Below, in pieces: positions 22,121-28,838 of a stretch of 28,838 nucleotides of DNA. The translations under genes were made by a program, and so were the position numbers. Each line of letters starts with the position of its first letter. The first letter of the stretch is position 1. The notes beneath the pieces were generated by a model, which had not been told where the DNA came from, searched no databases, and saw only the letters and a list, made by a program, of their open reading frames with translations. This stretch comes from DASQHM01 sp035632095. GTDB lineage: Bacteria > Pseudomonadota > Alphaproteobacteria > Ferrovibrionales > Ferrovibrionaceae. The stretch spans positions 1-28,838 of the forward strand of contig DASQHM010000235.1 of assembly GCA_035632095.1 (NCBI GenBank). The letters run 5' to 3'.

Positions 22121-22896
22121 GCGACGCCGGCCTCGAACGCTTCCTCGCCTTCTCCAATCAGCTTGCCGACGCGGCGGGCGCCGCGATCCGGCCGCATTTC
22201 CGCCAGCCCATCGGCGTCGACGCCAAGGCCGACGCCTCGCCGGTTACCATCGCCGATCGCGCCGCGGAAACCTCCATGCGCGAGCGGATCGAAGCGGCAT
22301 TTCCGCAGCACGGCATCATCGGCGAGGAATTCGGCCGGGTCCGCGATGACGCGGAATATCTCTGGGTGCTCGATCCCATCGATGGAACCAAGTCGTTCAT
22401 TTCCGGCGTGCCGCTCTTCGGTACGCTGATCGCGCTGCTGCACCGCGGTCGTCCGCTGCTCGGCATCATCGACCAGCCTATCCTGAGCGAACGCTGGATC
22501 GGCGCGGACGGGCGCAAGACCACGTTGAACGGACGCGCCGTCGCGACCCGGATCTGCGCCGGGCTTGGCGAGGCGACGCTGTTCTGCTCGAGCCCCGACA
22601 TGTTCCAGGGCCGGGCCGCCGAGAAGTTCGAGACGCTGCGCCGCGCCGCCAAGCTCACGCGTTGGAGCGCCGATTGTTACGCCTACGCCTTGTGCGCCAG
22701 CGGATGCATCGACGTGGTGGCCGAAGGCTCCATGAAGCCCTACGACTACGCGGCGCTCATTCCCGTGGTGCAGGGCGCGGGCGGGGTGATTACCGACTGG
22801 TCGGGCCGCGCGCTCAGCTTGACGAGCGACGGGACCGTGCTCGCCGCGGGCGATGCGCGCGTTCACGCGGCGGCCTGCAAACTGCTCAGCGCCTGA
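22117..22896 (+). CDS. hisN: Histidinol-phosphatase, inositol-monophosphatase type
   Basis: A 259-residue member of the inositol monophosphatase fold, most like HisN, which dephosphorylates histidinol phosphate in histidine synthesis. Metal-site motifs are GEEFG (69-73), WVLDPIDGTKSFISG (83-97, with D86 and D89), and KPYDYAALIPVVQGAGG near the C-terminus. VPLFGTLIALLHRGRPLLGI is the form usual in HisN rather than SuhB, although an inositol or other sugar phosphatase role cannot be excluded. It starts at GTG 22117, overlapping the cycM stop by four bases (GTGA), so it is translationally coupled. The next gene starts 22 bp downstream, so the cycM-hisN-yej genes may share a transcript. Confidence 0.88.
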   Translation: MSDAGLERFLAFSNQLADAAGAAIRPHFRQPIGVDAKADASPVTIADRAAETSMRERIEAAFPQHGIIGEEFGRVRDDAEYLWVLDPIDGTKSFISGVPLFGTLIALLHRGRPLLGIIDQPILSERWIGADGRKTTLNGRAVATRICAGLGEATLFCSSPDMFQGRAAEKFETLRRAAKLTRWSADCYAYALCASGCIDVVAEGSMKPYDYAALIPVVQGAGGVITDWSGRALSLTSDGTVLAAGDARVHAAACKLLSA

Positions 22897-22918
22897 ACGG
22901 CGGCACGCGGAGGTTTCC

Positions 22919-24748
22919 ATGCATCGCTTCGCCCGCACCTTGTTTTCCGCCGCACTCGCCATAGGCGCAGCAATTGCGCCGGCCGACGCACGAACCACCC
23001 ATGCGTTGGCGCTGGTCGGCGAGCCGAAGTACGGCGCCGATTTCAAGCAGCTCGACTATGTCAATCCGAGCGCGCCCGCCGGCGGCGAGTTGCGCGAACA
23101 CGCCACCGGCGGCTTCGACAGCCTGAACGAATTCATCATCAAGGGTGAGCCTGCTCCCGGAATCGGACTGATCTACGAGACGCTGCTCTCCTCGCCGCTT
23201 GACGACGTCTCCAGCGCGTATGGCCTGATCGCCCGCAGCATCGAGGTTCCGGACGATCTTTCGTCGGTGACGTTCGCGCTCAGGCCCGAAGCGCGCTGGC
23301 AGGACGGGCAGCCGATCACGGCCGACGACGTGGTGTGGAGCTTCGAGACGCTGAAGCAAAAGGGTCTTCCGTTCTATCGGCTCTACTACGCCAACGTGGA
23401 TCGCGTGGAAAAGCTCGACGACCACACTGTCAGATTCCATTTCTCCGGCGCGCGCAATCGCGAGCTGCCGCAGATCATGGGACAGCTCCCGGTGCTGCCG
23501 AAGCACTGGTGGGCCAGCCGCGATTTCGAGAAGACGTCGCTCGAACCCCCGCTCGGCAGCGGCCCCTATCGCATCAAATCGGTCGAGCCCAATCGCGCCG
23601 TGACCTATGAGCGCGTGCCCGACTATTGGGGCAGGAACCTGCCGCTCAACAAGGGCCGCTATAACTTCCAGACCGTGCGCTTCGAGATGTACCGCGACGA
23701 GACCATCGCGCTCGAGGCGTTCAAGGCCTTCCGCTACGACTTCCGGCTCGAAAACAACTCGAAGAGCTGGGCCACGTCGTACGATTTCCCGGCCGTCCGC
23801 CAGGGTCGCGTGATCAAGCAGGATGTGCCGAACACGCGGCCGACCGGCATGCAGGCCTTCGTATTCAATCTGCGGCGACCGCTGTTTTCGGACGTGCGCG
23901 TGCGCGAAGCCCTGGGGGACGCGTTCGATTTCGAATGGTCGAACAAGACACTGTTCTACGGCCAATACACCCGCACGGAGAGCTACTTCTCCAACTCCGA
24001 CTTCGCCGCGAAGGGCCTGCCGTCGCCCGCGGAGCTGAAGCTGCTCGAGCCGTTTCGCGACCAGCTGCCGCCCGAGCTGTTCACCAAGCCCTTTAGCCTG
24101 CCGAAGTCGGATGGATCCGGCCTGCCGCGCGAGAACCTGAAAGCGGCCCAGGCGCTGCTGGAAAAAGCGGGCTGGACCGTCAAGGACGGCACTTTGACCG
24201 GGCAGGAGCGGCAGCCGTTCGGCTTCGAGATCCTTTTGGTGAACCCCGATTTCGAGCGCGTGGTCACGCCCTTTGTCGGCAATCTGAAGCGGCTAGGCAT
24301 CAATGCGCGCATCCGCACCATCGATTCGGCGCAATATCAGAACCGGCTGCGCGACTTCGATTTCGACATGGTGGTCGGCGGCTGGGCGGAATCGGAATCG
24401 CCCGGCAACGAACAGCGCGAATTCTGGTCCGCCGCCGCAGCCGATCGACCGGGCAGCCGCAATCTGGCCGGCATCAAGAACAAGGTCGTCGATGCGTTGA
24501 TCGACAAGGTGATCGCCGCGCCCGATCGCGAGAGCCTGATCGCCTCGACGCGTGCCCTCGACCGGGTGCTCTTGTGGGGCTATTACGTCATACCCAATTG
24601 GCACCTGGCATATGACCGCGTCGCCTACTGGAACAAATTCGGCCGCACGGCAAAGAATCCGAACTACGGCATCGACGTGTTCTCGTGGTGGATCGATCCG
24701 GAGAAAGCCGCAGCGCTCGGCCAAGGCGAGGCCAAGCCCGCGCGTTAG
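22919..24748 (+). CDS. yejA: YejA-type periplasmic oligopeptide-binding protein (first copy)
   Basis: A 609-residue family 5 solute-binding protein of the YejA group, the receptor for the YejBEF ABC importer. E. coli YejABEF takes up peptides including microcin C. A Sec signal peptide covers about 1-24 (MHRFARTLFSAALAIGAAIA, likely cleaved near ADA|R). The mature part has YejA markers: LVGEPKYGADFKQLDYVNP, GGFDSLNEFIIKG, YGLIARSIEV, LRPEARWQDGQPITADDVVW, GSGPYRIKSVEPNR and RVREALGDAFDFEW. The ATG at 22919 is preceded by GCGGAGG, a good ribosome site. A second, diverged copy follows 52 bp downstream and then the permeases. The binding specificity is unknown. Confidence 0.93.
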   Translation: MHRFARTLFSAALAIGAAIAPADARTTHALALVGEPKYGADFKQLDYVNPSAPAGGELREHATGGFDSLNEFIIKGEPAPGIGLIYETLLSSPLDDVSSAYGLIARSIEVPDDLSSVTFALRPEARWQDGQPITADDVVWSFETLKQKGLPFYRLYYANVDRVEKLDDHTVRFHFSGARNRELPQIMGQLPVLPKHWWASRDFEKTSLEPPLGSGPYRIKSVEPNRAVTYERVPDYWGRNLPLNKGRYNFQTVRFEMYRDETIALEAFKAFRYDFRLENNSKSWATSYDFPAVRQGRVIKQDVPNTRPTGMQAFVFNLRRPLFSDVRVREALGDAFDFEWSNKTLFYGQYTRTESYFSNSDFAAKGLPSPAELKLLEPFRDQLPPELFTKPFSLPKSDGSGLPRENLKAAQALLEKAGWTVKDGTLTGQERQPFGFEILLVNPDFERVVTPFVGNLKRLGINARIRTIDSAQYQNRLRDFDFDMVVGGWAESESPGNEQREFWSAAAADRPGSRNLAGIKNKVVDALIDKVIAAPDRESLIASTRALDRVLLWGYYVIPNWHLAYDRVAYWNKFGRTAKNPNYGIDVFSWWIDPEKAAALGQGEAKPAR

Positions 24749-24800
24749 CCCCCGAGATGGTGAATTGCCAGGGACGATCCGCTGTGGAAGGCTCCCGCGT

Positions 24801-26648
24801 GTGATCGCCCGTTTCGCCGCCGCTCTAGCCTTCGCCGCCGCGCTTCAATTGGCGCAAGCGGCGCCTGCCGTCGCAGGCGAGCCGGCGCCGCGCCACGGCC
24901 TATCGATCTTCGGCGAACTCAAGTATCCGCCCGCATTCGCCCATTTCGACTACGTCAATCCCGATGCGCCCAAGGGCGGCGACCTGCACCTGTGGTCGCT
25001 CGATTCCTTCGATAGTTTGAACCCGTTCATCCTGAAAGCCGTGCCGGCCGACGGCATCGACGCCACGTTCGACTCCCTGATGGTGCAATCCATGGACGAG
25101 CCGGATTCGGCTTACGGCCTGATCGCCAAGGACGCCGTCTTCGATGCCGAACGCCATATGCTTGCCTTCGATCTTCGGCCCGAAGCGCGCTTCCACGACG
25201 GCACGCCTGTGACCGCGGACGACGTCGTGTTCAGCTTCGAGACCGTGGTGAAGGACGGCAATCCGCGCTTTCGCATCCTGTTTCAAGGGGTGGCCGGCGC
25301 GGCCGCCGACGGACGCGAGCGCGTGATCTTCCGTTTCAAGCCGGAAGCGACGCGCGACTTGCCGCTGCTGGTGGCGACCGGGGTGCCGATCTTCTCCAAG
25401 GCCTATTTCAAGGGCCGCGACTTCAATCACACCGGCCTCGATCCGATCCTGTCGAGCGGGCCCTATGCCGTCGCCAAGATCGATCCGGGCCGCTCGATCA
25501 CCTACGCGCGCGTGGCCGACTATTGGGCCAAGGATCTGCCGGTCAACCGCGGCCGGTACAATTTCGACCACATCCGTTACGACTATTACCGCGACCGGGA
25601 AATCGCCTTCGAGGCCTTCTTCAGCGGCCAATACGACTTCCGCGAGGAAGCGACGGCGCGGCAATGGGCCACCGGCTACGACCGGCCGCCCGTGCGCGCC
25701 GGCCTGATCAAGAAGGAGGTACTCCCCGACTACACGCCCTCCGGCGTGCAGTCGTTCTTCTTCAACCTCAGGCGCGCCAAATTCCAGGATCGGCGGGTGC
25801 GCGAAGCGCTGTCCCTTGCCTTCGATTTCGAATGGGAGAACCGCACGCTTTTCTACGGCCTATACAAGCGCACGCGCAGCATGTTCGAGAATTCCGAACT
25901 GGCGGCGACCGGCCTGCCCTCGCCGGAAGAGCTGAAACTGCTCGAGCCGTACCGCGACCGTCTGCCGCCCGAGCTGTTCATGCGGCAATTCGATTCGCCG
26001 ACCACCGACGGCAAGACCACCATCCGCGACAACCTGCGCACCGCCCAGGAGCTGCTGAAGCAGGCCGGCTACGAAGTGCGGAGCGACAAGCTGGTGAACG
26101 CGAAGACCGGCGAGACGCTCGGTATCGAATTCCTGCTGTTCGAGGCGACCTTCGACCGCGTGGTCGGTCCTTACGTTCAGAATTTGAAGCGCCTCGGCAT
26201 CGACGCGCGTATCCGCACGGTCGATATCACCACCTTCCAGCGCATGCAGGACAATCTCGATTTCGATGTGGTGATCCGCCGCTTCACGCAACCGCTGACC
26301 CCCGGCGTCGAGCAGCGCGCCTACTGGGGCTCGGCCAACGCCGACACGCCGGGAACGCTCAATTTCGGCGGCATCAAGGATCCGATCGTCGATGCTCTGG
26401 TCGAGAAGATCGTCGGCGCCACCGACCGCCCGAGCCTGATCGCGGCCTGCCACGCGCTCGATCGCGTGCTGATGTGGGATTACTTCACTGTGCCCCAATG
26501 GTACAGCGGCACGCATAAGATCGCGTATTGGGACAAGTTCGACCGGCCGAAGGTGCAAGCCCGCTACACGCTCGGCGAGACGGATCTCTGGTGGTACGAC
26601 GCGCCCAAGGCGAAGGCCATCGCCGACGGCAAGGCGCCGGCCAAGTAG
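24801..26648 (+). CDS. yejA: YejA-type periplasmic oligopeptide-binding protein (second copy)
   Basis: A 615-residue paralogue of the preceding gene. I start it at GTG 24801, with GGAAGG 9 bp upstream, which gives a clean signal peptide (IARFAAALAFAAALQLAQAA, cleavage near AVA|GEP); the open frame continues further back but overlaps the first copy. Shared blocks include FGELKYPPAFAHFDYVNPDA, DSFDSLNPFILKAV, LRPEARFHDGTPVTADDVVF, SSGPYAVAKIDPGRSITY, RRVREALSLAFDFEWENRT and LPSPEELKLLEPYRDRLPPE. Loops likely to line the binding cleft differ clearly from the first copy, so the two probably bind different peptides. It is 13 bp before yejB. E. coli has a single yejA, while tandem copies occur in alphaproteobacteria. 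Confidence 0.92.
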   Translation: MIARFAAALAFAAALQLAQAAPAVAGEPAPRHGLSIFGELKYPPAFAHFDYVNPDAPKGGDLHLWSLDSFDSLNPFILKAVPADGIDATFDSLMVQSMDEPDSAYGLIAKDAVFDAERHMLAFDLRPEARFHDGTPVTADDVVFSFETVVKDGNPRFRILFQGVAGAAADGRERVIFRFKPEATRDLPLLVATGVPIFSKAYFKGRDFNHTGLDPILSSGPYAVAKIDPGRSITYARVADYWAKDLPVNRGRYNFDHIRYDYYRDREIAFEAFFSGQYDFREEATARQWATGYDRPPVRAGLIKKEVLPDYTPSGVQSFFFNLRRAKFQDRRVREALSLAFDFEWENRTLFYGLYKRTRSMFENSELAATGLPSPEELKLLEPYRDRLPPELFMRQFDSPTTDGKTTIRDNLRTAQELLKQAGYEVRSDKLVNAKTGETLGIEFLLFEATFDRVVGPYVQNLKRLGIDARIRTVDITTFQRMQDNLDFDVVIRRFTQPLTPGVEQRAYWGSANADTPGTLNFGGIKDPIVDALVEKIVGATDRPSLIAACHALDRVLMWDYFTVPQWYSGTHKIAYWDKFDRPKVQARYTLGETDLWWYDAPKAKAIADGKAPAK

Positions 26649-26661
26649 GCGGACGCGCAGC

Positions 26662-27786
26662 ATGCTCGCCTATATCATCCGCCGGCTTCTGTTCGTCATC
26701 CCGACCCTGTTCGGGATCATGGTGATCAACTTTGCCGTGATCCAGTTCGCGCCCGGCGGGCCGGTGGAGCAGCTCATCGCCAAGCTGCAGGGCAATGCCG
26801 TCGGCGCCACGGCGCGCATCGGCGGCGGCGGTGGCGGCGAGCTGTCCCAGAGCAATGCCGGCGCGCAGACCAGTTCGACCGGCGCCGTGGCCGAGGGCGC
26901 CAACCGCTATCGCGGCGCGCAAGGCCTCGATCCCGAGTTCATCAAGCAGATCGAGAAGATGTACGGCTTCGACAAGCCGCCGGTCGAGCGCTTCCTGCTG
27001 ATGATGGGCAATTATCTGCGCTTCGATTTCGGCGACAGCTATTTCCGCGACCGTCGCGTGGTCGATCTGGTGCGCGACAAGATGCCGGTCTCCATATCGC
27101 TCGGCCTTTGGACCACGCTGATAATCTACCTGGTGTCTATCCCGCTCGGCATCCGCAAGGCGGTGCGCGACGGCACGCCGTTCGACGTCTGGACCTCAGG
27201 GTTGGTGGTCGTCGGCACTGCCATACCGAGTTTCCTGTTCGCGGTGTTGCTGGTCGTGCTGTTCGCCGGCGGCAGCTACTTCACCTGGTTTCCCTTGCGC
27301 GGACTGACTTCCGACAATTGGGCGAATCTCGACTGGTTCCACAAGACATTGGACTACTTCTGGCATTTGGTGCTGCCGACCGTCGCCATGGTGATCGGCG
27401 GCTTCGCCAGCCTGACGCTCCTCACCAAGAATTCGTTTTTGGAAGAGATCAACAAGCAATACGTGCTCACCGCGCGCGCCAAGGGCCTGACCGAGCGCCG
27501 CGTGCTTTACGGCCACGTATTCCGCAACGCCATGTTGCTGGTGGTCGCCGGCTTCCCCGCGGCGTTCATCGAAATCCTGTTCACCAGCCAGCTTCTGATC
27601 GAAGTGATCTTCTCGCTCGACGGGCTCGGGCTGCTGAGCTTCGAATCCACCATCAACCGCGACTATCCGGTGATCTTCGGCACGCTTTTCGTGTTCACCC
27701 TGCTCGGCCTGGTCATGAACCTGATCGGCGACATGATGTACACCGTGGTCGATCCACGCATCGACTTCGAGACGCGCGAGGTCTGA
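26662..27786 (+). CDS. yejB: Oligopeptide ABC transporter permease YejB
   Basis: A 374-residue inner-membrane permease, strongly similar in wording to E. coli YejB (364 residues). The first helix is at about 9-29 (LFVIPTLFGIMVINFAVIQF). A periplasmic insert of about 70 residues follows, with a glycine run (IGGGGGGELSQ) and NRYRGAQGLDPEF; E. coli has an equivalent glycine-containing insert, so it is not an anomaly. The core has LPVSI-type and SIPLGIRKAVRDG segments, FAGGSYFTWFPLRGL, and the EAA loop NKQYVLTARAKGLTERRVLYG that contacts the ATPase. The C-terminus ends VVDPRIDFETREV. It starts 13 bp after the second binding protein and ends 3 bp before yejE. Confidence 0.96.
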   Translation: MLAYIIRRLLFVIPTLFGIMVINFAVIQFAPGGPVEQLIAKLQGNAVGATARIGGGGGGELSQSNAGAQTSSTGAVAEGANRYRGAQGLDPEFIKQIEKMYGFDKPPVERFLLMMGNYLRFDFGDSYFRDRRVVDLVRDKMPVSISLGLWTTLIIYLVSIPLGIRKAVRDGTPFDVWTSGLVVVGTAIPSFLFAVLLVVLFAGGSYFTWFPLRGLTSDNWANLDWFHKTLDYFWHLVLPTVAMVIGGFASLTLLTKNSFLEEINKQYVLTARAKGLTERRVLYGHVFRNAMLLVVAGFPAAFIEILFTSQLLIEVIFSLDGLGLLSFESTINRDYPVIFGTLFVFTLLGLVMNLIGDMMYTVVDPRIDFETREV

Positions 27787-27789
27787 GTC

Positions 27790-28836
27790 ATGCGCATGTT
27801 GGCCCTCGACATGCGCGTAAGCCCGCTCAACCGGCGGCGGCTCGCCAACTTCAAGCGTAATCGGCGCGGATACTGGTCGCTTTGGATTTTCACGATCCTG
27901 TTCGTCCTGAGTCTGTTCGCCGAATTCATCGCCAACGACCGGCCGTTGATCGTGCGCTTCGCGGGCCATTGGTATTTCCCGGCAGTGGCGACCTATTCGG
28001 AGACCACGTTCGGCGGCGACTTTGCCACCGAGGCCGCCTATCGCGATCCCTATATTCGCGACAAGATCGAAGCCCAGGGTTGGATGCTCTGGCCGCCGCT
28101 TCGCTACAGCTACAGCACCATCAATCTCGATCTAAAGGTGCCGGCGCCGGCGCCGCCATCACCGGAAAACTGGCTCGGCACCGACGATCAGGGCCGCGAC
28201 GTGGTCGCGCGCCTGATCTACGGCTTCCGCATTTCGGTGCTGTTCGGACTGACCCTCACCATCGTGAGCTCCGTCATCGGGGTCGCCGCCGGCGCGCTGC
28301 AGGGGTATTTCGGCGGCTGGACCGATCTCTTGTTCCAGCGCTTTATCGAGATCTGGTCCGGACTGCCCCGGCTCTATCTGCTCATCATTCTCTCGGCGGT
28401 GATTACGCCGAACTTCTGGTGGCTGCTCGGCCTAATGTCGCTGTTCAGCTGGATGGCGCTGGTCGGATTGGTGCGGGCGGAATTCCTCAGGGCGCGCAAT
28501 TTCGAATACGTGCGGGCGGCGCGCGCGCTCGGCGTCGGCAACTTGACCATCATGTACCGCCACCTGCTGCCGAACGCCATGGTGGCGACGCTGACCTTCC
28601 TGCCCTTCATCCTGAACGGGTCGATAACCACGCTGACGGCGCTCGACTTCCTCGGTTTCGGACTGCCGCCCGGCTCGCCGTCGCTCGGCGAGCTGTTGGC
28701 GCAGGGCAAGTCGAACCTTCAGGCGCCGTGGCTCGGCATCACCGCGTTCCTCATCCTTGCCGTCATGCTGAGCCTGCTGATCTTCATCGGCGAAGCGGTG
28801 CGCGATGCCTTCGACCCGCGGAAGACGTTCAAGTGA
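27790..28836 (+). CDS. yejE: Oligopeptide ABC transporter permease YejE
   Basis: A 348-residue permease, partner of YejB, closely resembling E. coli YejE (about 341 residues). NRRGYWSLWIFTILFVLSLF starts the first helix, followed by a periplasmic region with IANDRPLIVRFAGHWYFP, FGGDFATEAAYRDP and LGTDDQGRDVVARLIYGFR. Four or five further helices include VLFGLTLTIVSSVIGVAAGA. The EAA loop is AEFLRARNFEYVRAARALGV. The C-terminus is IGEAVRDAFDPRKTFK. The ATG at 27790 is used, but the ATG at 27811 (MRVSPLNRRR) aligns better with E. coli and is a real alternative. The stop is 2 bp from the window end, so the expected ATPase yejF cannot be seen. Confidence 0.96.
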   Translation: MRMLALDMRVSPLNRRRLANFKRNRRGYWSLWIFTILFVLSLFAEFIANDRPLIVRFAGHWYFPAVATYSETTFGGDFATEAAYRDPYIRDKIEAQGWMLWPPLRYSYSTINLDLKVPAPAPPSPENWLGTDDQGRDVVARLIYGFRISVLFGLTLTIVSSVIGVAAGALQGYFGGWTDLLFQRFIEIWSGLPRLYLLIILSAVITPNFWWLLGLMSLFSWMALVGLVRAEFLRARNFEYVRAARALGVGNLTIMYRHLLPNAMVATLTFLPFILNGSITTLTALDFLGFGLPPGSPSLGELLAQGKSNLQAPWLGITAFLILAVMLSLLIFIGEAVRDAFDPRKTFK

Positions 28837-28838
28837 CG

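Noticed and set aside
22886..23965. A 359-codon minus-strand open frame opposite the first yejA
   Set aside because: It is antisense to a complete binding-protein gene with a signal peptide and family motifs.
26815..26845. Glycine-codon run in yejB as a possible unstable repeat or insertion
   Set aside because: E. coli YejB has a comparable glycine-containing periplasmic insert at the same place, so it is a family feature.
1..28838. Mobile elements, phage genes, CRISPR arrays, toxin-antitoxin or defence genes
   Set aside because: No transposase, integrase, direct-repeat array, terminal repeats or recognised defence domain was seen; composition and gene order look like core chromosome throughout.

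Overview
The window is gene-dense, GC-rich chromosomal DNA with no mobile element, tRNA, rRNA 16S/23S/5S or CRISPR array. Gene content and order point to an alphaproteobacterium, plausibly Rhodospirillales- or Rhizobiales-like: dapD-dapE-truA-fmt-def, ffs-dnaX-ybaB-recR, cycM divergent from kdsB-pheA, hisN next to yejABE, and a DUF2336 protein. There is no rRNA gene here, so a finer placement is not supported.

Layout. (1) 1-4159, minus strand: a compact three-gene cyclic-di-GMP unit made of an EAL phosphodiesterase, a PAS-GGDEF diguanylate cyclase and a DUF2336 repeat protein cut by the window edge. (2) 4346-8856, plus strand: a HAD-type nucleotidase, then a consensus-like promoter and the lysine/diaminopimelate genes dapD and dapE. 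A MetX-like alpha/beta hydrolase lies between them and a five-helix membrane protein follows. (3) 8851-11094, minus strand: def, fmt and truA. (4) 11196-12760, plus strand: rmuC and a small exported protein. (5) 12762-15612, minus strand: the 4.5S SRP RNA gene (ffs), dnaX, ybaB/ebfC and recR. (6) 15695-19239, plus strand: a 65-residue protein, nudC, a hotdog thioesterase coupled to an MmyB-type regulator, and an EamA exporter. (7) 19236-21359, minus strand: kdsB, pheA and a GNAT acetyltransferase. (8) 21569-28836, plus strand: cycM, hisN, two tandem YejA-type binding proteins, yejB and yejE. The ATPase yejF would be expected just beyond the right edge.

Most of it is housekeeping: amino-acid synthesis (lysine, phenylalanine, histidine), N-formyl-methionine cycling, DNA replication and repair, LPS Kdo activation, respiration and oligopeptide import. 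Genes are packed with 1-4 bp overlaps or short gaps, and convergent pairs often share or nearly share stop codons. No interval above 300 bp lacks a gene; the largest gaps are 21360-21568 and 4160-4345.

I found no clearly novel system. The parts most worth a second look are the c-di-GMP/DUF2336 unit, the MetX-like protein inside the dap operon, the thioesterase-MmyB regulator pair, and the doubled YejA binding proteins serving one permease.
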